From positions 186,001-250,000 of the forward strand of contig NZ_BMIL01000005.1 of NCBI RefSeq assembly GCF_014642175.1: a DNA stretch of 64,000 bases, read 5' to 3'. Origin of the DNA: Pedobacter quisquiliarum (GTDB lineage: Bacteria; Bacteroidota; Bacteroidia; Sphingobacteriales; Sphingobacteriaceae). Of this stretch, positions 35,422-44,133 are shown piece after piece. The notes under the pieces are model-generated. The model made no database searches, had not been told where the DNA came from, and saw only the letters and a program-made list of their open reading frames with translations. A program made the position numbers and the translations under genes. Each line of letters opens with the position of its first letter. The first letter of the stretch is position 1.

Positions 35422-35973
35422 TTAAGGTAATTGTTCAAGCAGCTCCTGCTGCAAACTGACCCCTTTATCTTCATTGTACCACCATTGAAGCTGCAGCTTC
35501 AGCTCCTCATCATCTGCATGTTCCGCTTTGAGGCGGTCGTATAGCTCCTGACTTGCGGCAGGCCTAGGACCCCATACCAGCAGGTCTTTACCGGCTTCAT
35601 CACGTACGATCAGCTTGGGCACGGACTTACCACCACGGGTGAGGTAGCGATCGATGAGATAAGGATCACTGTCGCGAAGCTGGATGTCGAGTTTCACCAG
35701 TGGATTAAGTTCGGAAAGCAGGTAAAGGAAAGGCAGAATGTGCGCAGCATCTCCGCACCATGGCTCGGTAATCACAATCCAGGTCTGGGGCTTGTCGATC
35801 GCCTTGATCTTCTCCACCAGCATTTCATCGAGCTTTCCGGTATCTAACCAGCGGCGTTGTCTGGACCAATTCAGTTTGGTGTAATTGAGGTAATCGGGAT
35901 TGTTGTAGGGGGGCAGGCGCTTCGCGCCATCCAGTACTGCTTTGAAAAAAACTTTGTAAGTGGAAAAATCCAT
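35422..35973 (-). CDS. thioredoxin-family protein (single-cysteine WCGDA type)
   Basis: A 183-residue cytoplasmic protein of the Thioredoxin_9-like group. The redox site reads ITEPWCGDAAHILPF, where the usual C-x-x-C is C-G-D-A, leaving one cysteine. The C-terminal part has SVPKLIVRDEAGKDLLVWGP, including the cis-Pro-type segment. Such proteins are common in Firmicutes and Bacteroidota and their targets are unknown. It is first in a unit with the PAS protein and the receiver, raising the possibility of redox-linked signalling (inference). Confidence 0.85.
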   Translation of the reverse strand: MDFSTYKVFFKAVLDGAKRLPPYNNPDYLNYTKLNWSRQRRWLDTGKLDEMLVEKIKAIDKPQTWIVITEPWCGDAAHILPFLYLLSELNPLVKLDIQLRDSDPYLIDRYLTRGGKSVPKLIVRDEAGKDLLVWGPRPAASQELYDRLKAEHADDEELKLQLQWWYNEDKGVSLQQELLEQLP

Positions 35974-36341
35974 ATTCGAGAACGTTGTTAAAGGACTGCA
36001 ATATAGGAAACTCCGGGAAAAGCACGAAAAAATGACGCGTACTATTACGCGAATTTAAAACCAGAAGCAAGCTTAACGCGTAAATGCATGGCAGAAGGGC
36101 TTCGCTTGGCTGTTAGAAAATACAGTTTACTAAAGGTCAGGGAGTTAAAACGAAGATTCTTAAAGAATATTCTTCAATATTATAAATATTACAACTTTTT
36201 ATTGAAACAGTTGTTTAACTTTGGTAAGACCTCCGGTAGAAAGGTCTATAGAAATGTTCTTTATAATTACCAAAAAGGTTTTGGGGATCTAGAGTGGTGG
36301 CTCGACGTCCCCGAAGCCTCATTGTTAAATAAAGCTTCAAA
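35974..36341. other. intergenic region between thioredoxin and GT2 genes
   Basis: AT-rich. A plus-strand open frame from 36088 runs through it into the GT2 gene on the opposite strand; its second half is antisense to that gene and it shows no family resemblance, so I do not call it a gene. Nothing else was recognised. Confidence 0.5.
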
Positions 36342-37265
36342 TCAACCTTTCAAACCCTTGGCCGCCCAGTGCGTCAGCGATTTAGCCGCTGAAGCCAGCA
36401 CTTTCAGACGGCTGCCCAACGGCAAGTCTTTTGACGCTTCCAGCGCCGCCCCATAATAGCCGGCAACTTTTCCATAACGATTTAATTTCATGTACGAAGG
36501 CAGGACGTCCCAGTAATAGTAATCTAGCGCTTTAATCATCAGGTCCGCACGTTTATTTGCAGCCAGGTAGCGCAATACTTTACGGTGGTACCGCGATTTG
36601 GAGTCCAGGTGTTTCGGGCTGTTCCAGTTGTTCATGATGCGTTCGGCGCCCTCATGATCAATAAACAGGGAGAGCGGTTTGCGCAGCAGCGCGACTTTCG
36701 GGTTCAGCTTCAGGATGCGGAACGCGATGTCGATATCCTGCCTGCAGCTTAATTCCGTGTCAAAGCCTTTTACCTGCATCACCAGTTCCCGGGAGAACAT
36801 CCAGCTTTGTGTACTGCCAAGCAGTTTACGGTTGATGAACAGCTCCATGATGCTTTCCTGGCCTTGTACAGGCGGCAGGTAGGTGTCGCCCCCAATCAGG
36901 TTAATGTAAAAACCTGCGGCACAAGCCTGGGCATTTTCGCGTTGCATCGCTTTTTGCTGTTCTTCCAGCCGGCTGGGCAACATCAGGTCATCCGAGTCGA
37001 AAAAGACGATCATTTTCCCTTTAGACCGTTCAAAGCCATAATTTCGTGCGGCCGGCGCACCGGCATTTTCCTGCCTGTAGTAGAATACGTGGGCATTGAG
37101 ATAAGGGGCAATGACTTCCGCAGTACGGTCTGTTGATCCGTCATCTACCATGATAATTTCGTAATTTCGCTGCGTTTGCGCCAAAAGGCTGTCGAGCGTT
37201 TGCCCGATGCGGTCCGCACGGTTGTAAACGGGTACGATAATGGAGATGAGGGGCAGTGTAGGCAT
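36342..37265 (-). CDS. GT2 family glycosyltransferase
   Basis: A 307-residue GT-A fold enzyme. It begins with the typical LISIIVPVYNRADRIGQTLD, then YEIIMVDDGSTDRTAEVIAP and the D-x-D element FFDSDDLMLPSRLEEQQ. ENAGAPAARNYGFERSKGKM is also characteristic. The second half (ELSCRQDIDIAFRILKLNP) has the family's acidic acceptor motif. No membrane spans, so a cytoplasmic, soluble or peripheral enzyme. It diverges from another GT2 gene on the plus strand with a 194-base gap, and both probably serve a surface glycan. Sugar specificity is unknown. Confidence 0.92.
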   Translation of the reverse strand: MPTLPLISIIVPVYNRADRIGQTLDSLLAQTQRNYEIIMVDDGSTDRTAEVIAPYLNAHVFYYRQENAGAPAARNYGFERSKGKMIVFFDSDDLMLPSRLEEQQKAMQRENAQACAAGFYINLIGGDTYLPPVQGQESIMELFINRKLLGSTQSWMFSRELVMQVKGFDTELSCRQDIDIAFRILKLNPKVALLRKPLSLFIDHEGAERIMNNWNSPKHLDSKSRYHRKVLRYLAANKRADLMIKALDYYYWDVLPSYMKLNRYGKVAGYYGAALEASKDLPLGSRLKVLASAAKSLTHWAAKGLKG

Positions 37266-37459
37266 TGCGGTCTGTTTTATGCAAATGTATGATCGAGGCT
37301 TTACAATTCCTGTACCGATTGGACCCGAAGCGATGGCTTAACATAAAGATCACTGAAATTAAACCTTGCTGTGGATTTAATTTGTCACTTTTGAATTGGA
37401 ATCAAGGCATTTACGTAGGTGTTGATTCCCGCACAGCAAAATTTGGATTGAAGAAAGAA

Positions 37460-38332
37460 ATGAATAGAATTGCCGTACTGCTCACCTGTCATAATAGAAA
37501 AGCGAAAACATTAAGTTGTTTAGCGGCTTTGTATGGCAGTAATTTGCCGGAGAATGTTAGTTATGACGTCTATTTGGTCGACGATGGGAGTACTGATGGT
37601 ACAAAAGAAGCCGTTGCAGAAAAATTCCCTCAAGTCAATATCCTGGTTGGCGACGGTTCCCTGTTCTGGGCGGCCGGCAGTAATGCGGCTTGGAAAGCAG
37701 CCCTTGCTGCAGAAATCAGTTACAACTACTACTTATTGCTGAATGATGATACACTGATCTTTCCGGAAATGTTCGACGTGTTCAAGCTCGACCTGCACCG
37801 CTTAAATACCAAAGACATCATCCTGGTGGGCAGCACCTATAGCACGCTGGATAGTCGCAAGGTATCTTATGGCGGACGAAAGCTGTTGAAAGCCGGTGAT
37901 CCAAAAGCTAAACTGCTGTCGCCAAATGGCCGCGATCCACAAGCGATAGACCTTGGCAATGCGAACATCATGCTCGTTAGCCATACGGTAGTGGAGAAGA
38001 TCGGCATCCTGACCGACAGCTATAAACACGGCTTTGCAGATTTTGAATACACCCTGACTGCAAGAAAGCACAACATTCCCGTGATGATCACATCGAAGGC
38101 ATTGGGCATCTGTGAAAATGACCATGGTAAAAAGTGGTTGTCCAAGGGGGAGTCGACCTTAAAACAGCGCATTGAATACATGCGTAGCGTAAAAGGGCTG
38201 TCGTACGACAATTACATGAAATTTTATAAGAAACACTTCCCGAAGCATGTTTTCCGGGAGAAGACCAAGATGTGGATGAAGACCATCTTCCCCTGGATCT
38301 GGGATACCTTTAAAACAGAAAAATCGGCCTAG
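37460..38332 (+). CDS. GT2 family glycosyltransferase
   Basis: About 290 residues from the ATG at 37460, where the canonical start MNRIAVLLTCHNRKAKTLSC lies. The frame is open 65 codons upstream but that part has no family resemblance and runs through the divergent promoter region. Motifs are YLVDDGSTDGTKEAVAE, LVGDGSLFWAAGSNAAWKAA, the D-x-D type LLNDDTLIF and HGFADFEYTLTARKHNIPV. This arrangement resembles rhamnosyl- or other deoxysugar transferases (the WbbL-like group), which use inverting transfer. A perfect 19-bp terminator stem begins within the last codons. Confidence 0.92.
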   Translation: MNRIAVLLTCHNRKAKTLSCLAALYGSNLPENVSYDVYLVDDGSTDGTKEAVAEKFPQVNILVGDGSLFWAAGSNAAWKAALAAEISYNYYLLLNDDTLIFPEMFDVFKLDLHRLNTKDIILVGSTYSTLDSRKVSYGGRKLLKAGDPKAKLLSPNGRDPQAIDLGNANIMLVSHTVVEKIGILTDSYKHGFADFEYTLTARKHNIPVMITSKALGICENDHGKKWLSKGESTLKQRIEYMRSVKGLSYDNYMKFYKKHFPKHVFREKTKMWMKTIFPWIWDTFKTEKSA

Positions 38333-38353
38333 TTGCCGATTTTTCTGTTTTAA
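38310..38353. terminator. bidirectional-type terminator after GT2 gene
   Basis: Perfect 19-bp inverted repeat, 38310-38328 against 38335-38353, with A-rich and T-rich ends. The stem overlaps the GT2 stop codon. Confidence 0.9.
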
Positions 38354-38479
38354 CAGTCCTGTATTATCATTTGCGCCTCATGGAACAAACCTACTACATT
38401 GCTGTTTGTAGATGTACAAAGCCTGTTTTGCATGAATATTGCTTTAGTGCTGTGTAGGTTTTTAACTTAACTTTGATCC

Positions 38480-39985
38480 GTGAGCCATTTCGATAATGCT
38501 GATGCTTTTTATACCAGCAGGCAGTTTCAAGATTTTTTTAAGCATTCCAGCCGTTCGCTGGTGATGAAAGCCGATGCGCCAAAATTTACGATACTTGCGG
38601 TAAGTGACCATTATCTGCGGATTACCCATAAAAACCGGGAACAATTACTGGGACATGGCTTATTTGAAATTTATCCTGGTAGCCAGAGCGACCCTTCCGA
38701 GCAGAACAGCGTACACAGTTCTTTTTTACGTGCCATTGCCAGCAAGGCTGTAGATGAATTGCCGGTGTTCCGTTACGAAATTTACGTTGAAGAAACCGAT
38801 AGTTATACTACAGAATACTGGACCAATGTAAATGAGCCTTTGCTCGATGAACAAGGAAACGTTACGCACCTGATCAACAGCACGACCAACATTACGGAGC
38901 AAATCCTGGCGAAGCAGGAGATTGCAGAAATGGAGGAGCGGTTCCGCAATATGGCGGAGAGTTCCGGGATATTGATTGCGGTTGGGGACCGGCAGGGACT
39001 GGTGATCTATATGAACCAGGCCTGGTCGAAGTTAAGCGGTCGGCCGGTGGAGGAGTTACTGGAGAATGGCTGGAGGAACCTGGTTCATCCTGAGGACCGG
39101 GAAGCCTATTCGGAGCAGTATTTCAGTGCGGTTAAAAATCAGCAAGCCTTATCGGCAGAACTTCGCTTCATGCGTGGCAACGGTGAATATTGCTGGCTCC
39201 TGGTGTATGGTTCGCCGCGCTTCAATTCTGATGGCACCTTTACGGGCTACATTGCTTCTGTAATTGATATTACGGAGCGCAAGCAGGATGAACAGCGGAA
39301 GAATACCTTCATCAGCATGGTGAGCCATGAGTTAAAGACACCTTTAACCTCCGCCATCAGTTACGTTCAGGTGGCGAAGAAGAAAGTACTGGCGCAGGGT
39401 GATGGCGCTACTGCAATCATGATGGAGCGGGCTGGAAAGCAACTGACTAAAATGACCAGGATCATCAATGGCTTCCTGAATATCTCCCGTTTAGCGTCGG
39501 GCAAGATCCATATCGACCGTCAGTACTTTGATCTGGCCGTGCTGATCCGCGAAATAGAAGAAGAAACGATCCTGGCTGTGAGCACACATCAGCTCATCTT
39601 TGCACCTGTAGAATCATCAATGGTTTATGCAGACGAGGAGAAGATCGGTCATGTACTTGAAAATTTGATCAATAATGCCGTAAAATATTCTCCTGCAGGT
39701 TCCACAATCCGCGTTTCCTGCATCGTCCAGGATGATGTGGCGCAGGTGCAGGTGTCAGACGAGGGTATAGGCATTGCTAAAGAAGATATTCCGCAGTTGT
39801 TTGATCCTTTTTATCGCGTGGAGCAGGGCCCTGTGAAGCATACCTCAGGGTTTGGCATCGGGCTGTACCTTTGCAAAGAGATTGTACAAAGGCATGATGG
39901 CGTGCTGTCGGTAGAAAGCGAATTTGCCAAAGGGAGCACCTTTTCTTTTACGCTTCAACTGGCTAAAGCTCCAATCCTTTCTTAA
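38480..39985 (+). CDS. PAS-domain sensor histidine kinase
   Basis: A 501-residue cytosolic kinase starting at a GTG (38480). It has two PAS domains (about 30-140 and 150-270, the second with GILIAVGDRQGLVIYMNQAW), then HisKA with FISMVSHELKTPLTSAISYV (His283) and the HATPase boxes LINNAVKYSPAGSTI, VSDEGIGIAKEDIPQ and GFGIGLYLCKEIVQRHDG. All catalytic elements are intact. No response regulator or membrane segment is seen, so it is an orphan soluble kinase. Similar kinases occur at 22021 and 44134. A natural partner would be the receiver at 34327, unproven. Confidence 0.93.
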   Translation: MSHFDNADAFYTSRQFQDFFKHSSRSLVMKADAPKFTILAVSDHYLRITHKNREQLLGHGLFEIYPGSQSDPSEQNSVHSSFLRAIASKAVDELPVFRYEIYVEETDSYTTEYWTNVNEPLLDEQGNVTHLINSTTNITEQILAKQEIAEMEERFRNMAESSGILIAVGDRQGLVIYMNQAWSKLSGRPVEELLENGWRNLVHPEDREAYSEQYFSAVKNQQALSAELRFMRGNGEYCWLLVYGSPRFNSDGTFTGYIASVIDITERKQDEQRKNTFISMVSHELKTPLTSAISYVQVAKKKVLAQGDGATAIMMERAGKQLTKMTRIINGFLNISRLASGKIHIDRQYFDLAVLIREIEEETILAVSTHQLIFAPVESSMVYADEEKIGHVLENLINNAVKYSPAGSTIRVSCIVQDDVAQVQVSDEGIGIAKEDIPQLFDPFYRVEQGPVKHTSGFGIGLYLCKEIVQRHDGVLSVESEFAKGSTFSFTLQLAKAPILS

Positions 39986-40163
39986 TTCCATACAGGCTAC
40001 GCTGCGGTTCCTTGCCCAAGCTGCAGGCGTGAAATAGCTGTGTAGAAATTGCACACCTAACGGTATAAAGTACACGAAGAACACCTCATCTTACGAATAC
40101 ACAATCCAAGGGCAAACCGCCATTCGTATGTAAAGCAACAAGCGCATTGTACGCGCGCGTTTA

Positions 40164-41546
40164 ATGTTGCACATGAATCAGGAAGAAAGTATACCTTATC
40201 AGCTTCGACACCGTCAGGAACATCGCAGTATCAAGGTCGGCGAGGCACGTGCTTTCCGCTTTGCGGTATCCTGGAAGACTTACGTCTTTGTGCTGGTATT
40301 GCTCCTGGGCGCTGTTTTCTTCTACCTGCGTTATAAAAACCCAGCTAATGTCGTTTCTACACAAATACTCCATACGGATGCTGCAGACTTTAAGACCTGG
40401 CAGCCTGATGAACTGGGGAAACTGAAGTTACGTGCAGCAGTTGCAACAGCGGTCAAGGATTTAAACCTTGCGGTACGCTACCAAAAGAAGGGTTGGATCA
40501 GCAACCCAGAACTGTTCAATGAGGCTCCGGTTAAATTCCAACTGGTTCGAACGGGCGCGCCGATTGTCGCACGATTTGAGCTTTCTATGAAAGACCCTAA
40601 CACCTATTTGCTAAAACATGGTAAGGGGGCTGCTGCGGAATTCGAATTCAACAGAATCTATACAACTGAAATTGGATCCTGGATGATTACCAGGATGCCG
40701 GCTTATGCGGCTTACGATGGACAGACCATTATTATTGATGTACAGAATCCGGAGCTCGTTACAGAGAAACTGTTCATTGGATTGCTCAGCGAAATGGATA
40801 CCAATAATCCAGGTTTCACGCAGTTCTCCGTTAAAGACCCGGTACAAAGCAGGGGAGAAGCATTCCTGAACAAAGTAATTTCCCAATTGAATACCAGCCT
40901 CGCGGAGGAGCGTGCAACAAAAGCGGCAATTGACATCAAACAGCTGGATCAGCAATTGTTGGCTTTTGATGATAAGGTCGATTCTTTACAGGCGGAACTG
41001 AATGCCTTGAGCAGGACCGCCCGTGATTCAGAACAGTCGCCCGCTGCGACAAACTACCTCAAGCTTGCAAGGGAAAGCGAAGTTGCACGGAACGAAATCG
41101 CTTTCAAGCGCAGCGCCCTGGAAGGTTTGACACGCTATCTCAAGCAGGATCTCCTGACTGTGCTTCCGCCTTCAAGCGCAGCTTTAGCAGATCCCAAGCT
41201 GGATGCGTTGCTCCGCCAGTTGATTGCACTGCAGTCACAGAGCCAGCAACTTTTACAAAGCCACCTGCGTACCGACCCTGCATTTAAACCGCTTGTGCAA
41301 CAAACCGCTAAGATCAGAACCTTAATGACTCAACAGATTGGAAGTATCGCGGCTACCCTTCAAAAAAGGTCGGCTGTTGTGGAAGCTTCGGATGTCCGTG
41401 CGGCTGGAATGCTCCAGCTGATGGCGCCCATGGAACAAAAGCTTGTACTGTTGAAACGCAAGCAACTCAATTACGAAAACCAATATGCTTTCCTGTTAAA
41501 AAGGAAAGAAGAAATATTACTAAAACAAGCCGCTCAAAAAACCTAA
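40164..41546 (+). CDS. Wzc-like chain-length (PCP) protein lacking a kinase domain
   Basis: A 460-residue inner-membrane protein; an alternative ATG lies three codons in. One N-terminal span (YVFVLVLLLGAVFFYLRYK) follows a basic cytoplasmic segment. The periplasmic part starts like Bacteroidota Wzc proteins (KLRAAVATAVKDLNLAVRYQ, then KKGWISNPELFNEAPVKFQL) and continues with a long coiled coil of heptads (VDSLQAELNALSRTARDSEQ). The second span and the C-terminal tyrosine-kinase domain of Wzc are missing. It may regulate polymer length or scaffold export. Twelve bases later begins an OmpA-domain gene, so the pair is one transcription unit. Confidence 0.75.
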   Translation: MLHMNQEESIPYQLRHRQEHRSIKVGEARAFRFAVSWKTYVFVLVLLLGAVFFYLRYKNPANVVSTQILHTDAADFKTWQPDELGKLKLRAAVATAVKDLNLAVRYQKKGWISNPELFNEAPVKFQLVRTGAPIVARFELSMKDPNTYLLKHGKGAAAEFEFNRIYTTEIGSWMITRMPAYAAYDGQTIIIDVQNPELVTEKLFIGLLSEMDTNNPGFTQFSVKDPVQSRGEAFLNKVISQLNTSLAEERATKAAIDIKQLDQQLLAFDDKVDSLQAELNALSRTARDSEQSPAATNYLKLARESEVARNEIAFKRSALEGLTRYLKQDLLTVLPPSSAALADPKLDALLRQLIALQSQSQQLLQSHLRTDPAFKPLVQQTAKIRTLMTQQIGSIAATLQKRSAVVEASDVRAAGMLQLMAPMEQKLVLLKRKQLNYENQYAFLLKRKEEILLKQAAQKT

Positions 41547-41557
41547 ACCAACTATTT

Positions 41558-42013
41558 ATGAAAACGATCCTCATCACCACAAGTATGGCCGCATTGCTGC
41601 TGGCCGCGACCCTAAATCCAGCCAAAAAAGTTGTCCCTGCAAATCCTGTAGCATCCACCAAGAGTATGAAACGGGCCGCAATTGCAGCACTCATCAAAAA
41701 CATGGAGTATGATAATGACCGGTCGCTGGTCAGATCCAAATATTATGCGAACCTGGATCAACTGGCCGCTGCGGTTAAGAGCGAAGACTTTACCATTTCA
41801 CTAAAGGGCCATGCGGATTCGGTAGGACGTTATAAGTACAACTGGATGCTGTCTGACAAACGCGCATTGATTGTAAAAAACTATCTCGTGCGTAAAGGCG
41901 TGAAAGCGGATAAAATCGTCACAACGCCTTACGGAAGTACGATACCTGTGGCGAGCAACAAAACAGAAGAAGGCCGCCAGCGCAACCGCCGTGTTGAAAT
42001 TACGGTGCAGTAA
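41558..42013 (+). CDS. exported OmpA-domain (peptidoglycan-binding) protein
   Basis: A 151-residue protein with an N-terminal signal-like segment (MKTILITTSMAALLLAATL) and a short OmpA/MotB C-terminal domain: FTISLKGHADSVGRYKYNWM, LSDKRALIVKNYLVRKGVKA and GRQRNRRVEITV at the end. The conserved D and R residues that hold meso-diaminopimelate are in HADSVG and NRRVEI. The start is 12 bases after the Wzc-like gene. It may link the polysaccharide export apparatus to the cell wall (inference). Confidence 0.87.
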   Translation: MKTILITTSMAALLLAATLNPAKKVVPANPVASTKSMKRAAIAALIKNMEYDNDRSLVRSKYYANLDQLAAAVKSEDFTISLKGHADSVGRYKYNWMLSDKRALIVKNYLVRKGVKADKIVTTPYGSTIPVASNKTEEGRQRNRRVEITVQ

Positions 42014-42022
42014 TTAAAAACT

Positions 42023-42060
42023 GAGGCCGTATCATTGAAAGATGAACGGCCTCTTTGTTT
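42023..42060. terminator. terminator between OmpA-domain gene and convergent lipoprotein gene
   Basis: GAGGCCGT (42023-42030) pairs with ACGGCCTC (42046-42053), followed by TTTGTTTTG. Confidence 0.75.
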
Positions 42061-42075
42061 TGTAATTATTGGAAC

Positions 42076-42888
42076 TTACTTTGCCAGCTTGTATCTGAAG
42101 TTTGCCATTGCAATACCATTTGCCGGAATGTCTTGTGTTGGATGATCACCAAGGCTGATCATAATCATGGTAAAAGGCTTTGTGGCTTTCACTGCAATTA
42201 GTCGGGCGCCATTTGGACTTCTGGTTACAGCTCCTGATCCACCTTTTGCGCCATCAAACAACCAGTCGCCATACTGCGCCGAAATGCTGTGATCACCATT
42301 TTTGCGATTTGGTGCTACTTCAAATCCAAATTCAATCAGTGGCTTCGAGAAATAGATCACCAGATTGTCGCGGCTAATCCCTGCATAAAATACATCTGGA
42401 TTTTCGCTTTCCACATTTGGCGATGTACCCCAGGCAGAGTTCCACTGCGTACGATCGTTTGACTTCAATTTAAGTAGGTCATATCTTGAATCTCCATTAT
42501 TATATGGCGATGCAAAAAATCCCATCGTAAGCTTTCCATTGGTAAGTTGATTATAAGTTTTGCCGTTCGCCAGCTTGGAAACATCCACAAGGCAGGTTTC
42601 TTCCAGGTACTCCGATGTGGGCGTTAAAATTTTGGTATAAGGGTAACTAGGCCAGCTCCATGGGTCATCTGGTGGTGGGGGAAAGAAAATGGTGCCTGGC
42701 TTTGTACTCCCTGGTTCCCATGTACCTTTAAAGACGTTTGAATACTCCTGCGTTACAGCAGCCTTTGTCGTAGTCGCTAGCTTTTCATCTGGGTTGCCTA
42801 TGGATCCTTCATCCTTGGAGCAGCTTATGATCATGGTTCCTAAAACCACGAACATAATAGCGCGAAAATGATTTCTTTTCATGTTCAT
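42076..42888 (-). CDS. hypothetical lipoprotein, paralog A
   Basis: A 270-residue lipoprotein (lipobox IISC in MKRNHFRAIMFVVLGTMIIS). No known domain was recognised. It is clearly related to the gene at 43032: both have SEYLEETCLVDVSKLANGKT or the equivalent YLDETCLFDFSKKTYGKGF, then YFSKPLIEFGFEVAPNRKNG, then TRSPNGARLIAVKATKPFTM, and both end in RYKLAK. The PNRKNGD and PNGARLIAVKA pattern resembles beta-sandwich folds with a PEP-CTERM-like layout, but this is only a guess. The gene is the last of three minus-strand lipoprotein genes with gaps of 5 and 18 bases, so probably one operon. Confidence 0.75.
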   Translation of the reverse strand: MNMKRNHFRAIMFVVLGTMIISCSKDEGSIGNPDEKLATTTKAAVTQEYSNVFKGTWEPGSTKPGTIFFPPPPDDPWSWPSYPYTKILTPTSEYLEETCLVDVSKLANGKTYNQLTNGKLTMGFFASPYNNGDSRYDLLKLKSNDRTQWNSAWGTSPNVESENPDVFYAGISRDNLVIYFSKPLIEFGFEVAPNRKNGDHSISAQYGDWLFDGAKGGSGAVTRSPNGARLIAVKATKPFTMIMISLGDHPTQDIPANGIAMANFRYKLAK

Positions 42889-42893
42889 TAATT

Positions 42894-43013
42894 TTATTTG
42901 GCTAGTTTATATCTGGGCTTTTTGTTTGGTTCTGCCGCTTCATCTTTAGAACAGCTGTTTAAGGTCGCAAGTAAGCCTATTGCAGCTAGAGCGATAATAA
43001 AATGTTTTTTCAT
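42894..43013 (-). CDS. 39-residue mini-lipoprotein
   Basis: A very short gene between two full-size paralogs, 5 bases from one and 18 from the other. The product is a lipoprotein signal (MKKHFIIALAAIGLLATLNS, lipobox LNSC) with a short linker (KDEAAEPNKKP) and the exact C-terminus RYKLAK of its neighbours. So it has a complete start, lipobox, stop and family tail but no globular domain. It is either an in-frame deletion relic of a third paralog or a genuine lipopeptide. Its signal differs from both neighbours, which points to an origin in a third gene. The flanking family members would be the obvious partners. Confidence 0.65.
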   Translation of the reverse strand: MKKHFIIALAAIGLLATLNSCSKDEAAEPNKKPRYKLAK

Positions 43014-43031
43014 GATGTATGGTGTTTTAGC

Positions 43032-43832
43032 TTATTTTGCAAGTTTGTAACGCAAGTTTGCTAAGATAAAACCCTCTGGATCTCTTGGGTCTGTCCCTGT
43101 AGACTTTGTCCAGCTGATCGTTACTGTTGTGAATGGCTGTGTAGCCTTGATACCGTAGAAATTGGCGCCACCCGGGGTTCTGGCGATTTTGGATACGGAT
43201 CCGCTGGTATAATCGTATTGCATCTTTCCTGCGCTAACATAGACACTACAATCATAATCTCTTTTGTTCGGCGTTAGTTCCACCCCAAATTGGATGATTG
43301 GCTTTGAGAACACCAGTGTCACCTCGTCTATAATCCGCGCAAACAATACCTCCTTCGGATTACCCTGAACCATAGGCATACTGCCCCATGGAAGGTTCCA
43401 GCCATCAACCGGAGGTAAATTTGTCGGTAATTTAATCACCTGTACGTCCGGTGTCAGGCTGGTATGAAATCCAAGGTTGATGTTTTTATTTTTGATAAAG
43501 GAGAATCCCTTCCCATAAGTCTTTTTTGAAAAGTCGAACAAACAGGTTTCATCCAGGTAGGCTTTGCCAGGCATTTCAGTCACGGTAAAAGGAGACTTCG
43601 GATCAGACTCTTCTTCACCATAGCGGATGAGGTGTGTGACCCCGCTAAGCACTTCGGGTTCATTTGGATACACTGTTGATGCTGGTATCACAACTGGCAA
43701 ATCATCAATGTAGTCTGAAGCCGCCAGTTTGTTGTGGTCAGCTTTTGTGGGTGTTGCTTCCTCTTTAGAACAACTCATGATCATTGCGCCGAGGGCAAGG
43801 AACATGAAAGAGCGAAAATAGTTGTGTTTCAT
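43032..43832 (-). CDS. hypothetical lipoprotein, paralog B
   Basis: A 266-residue lipoprotein (lipobox IMSC, MKHNYFRSFMFLALGAMIMS), related along its length to the 42076 protein; the shared segments are given there. Here the C-terminal half reads RIIDEVTLVFSKPIIQFGVE, then SGSVSKIARTPGGANFYGIK and ATQPFTTVTISWTKSTGTDP, ending in RYKLAK. The regular alternation of hydrophobic residues suggests beta strands. No function can be assigned. It is the first of the three-gene lipoprotein unit. Confidence 0.75.
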   Translation of the reverse strand: MKHNYFRSFMFLALGAMIMSCSKEEATPTKADHNKLAASDYIDDLPVVIPASTVYPNEPEVLSGVTHLIRYGEEESDPKSPFTVTEMPGKAYLDETCLFDFSKKTYGKGFSFIKNKNINLGFHTSLTPDVQVIKLPTNLPPVDGWNLPWGSMPMVQGNPKEVLFARIIDEVTLVFSKPIIQFGVELTPNKRDYDCSVYVSAGKMQYDYTSGSVSKIARTPGGANFYGIKATQPFTTVTISWTKSTGTDPRDPEGFILANLRYKLAK

Positions 43833-44133
43833 ATTGATCTTGGTTTTTGTGCAACGAAAATATGCTTTAGGATCTTCAATAAATCGCCTTGTAAACTGTT
43901 GTTACTACTACCACGTTTTTTGGTTATTTGTATGAAATAAATTGCCTATTCACTTGTGAAAACAATTCAGTACTTGCATTTTCAGCTGCAAACGCGCGCT
44001 GGTGTTAGTTTTAATAGCGGCAGCTTTGCCGTAATCAAATGCTTATATTGCAGCCCCTTTCTTGTAGATCAACTTCAAGGCAGCTATAAATCTCCTGAAC
44101 ACAAATCAAAGCCCCCAACAATTAACATCAAGC
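43833..44133. other. divergent intergenic region
   Basis: About 300 bases between a minus-strand lipoprotein gene and a plus-strand histidine kinase gene; promoters of both must lie here. No operator or RNA gene was recognised. A short plus-strand frame at 43956 has no family resemblance. Confidence 0.5.

Noticed and set aside
36088..36456. Plus-strand open frame of 122 codons between the thioredoxin and GT2 genes
   Set aside because: Its second half is antisense to the well-supported GT2 gene, the first half has no family resemblance, and the composition looks like chance.
37265..37459. Upstream extension of the plus-strand GT2 gene by 65 codons
   Set aside because: The extension has no family resemblance and would start inside the divergent promoter; the canonical GT2 N-terminus begins at 37460.
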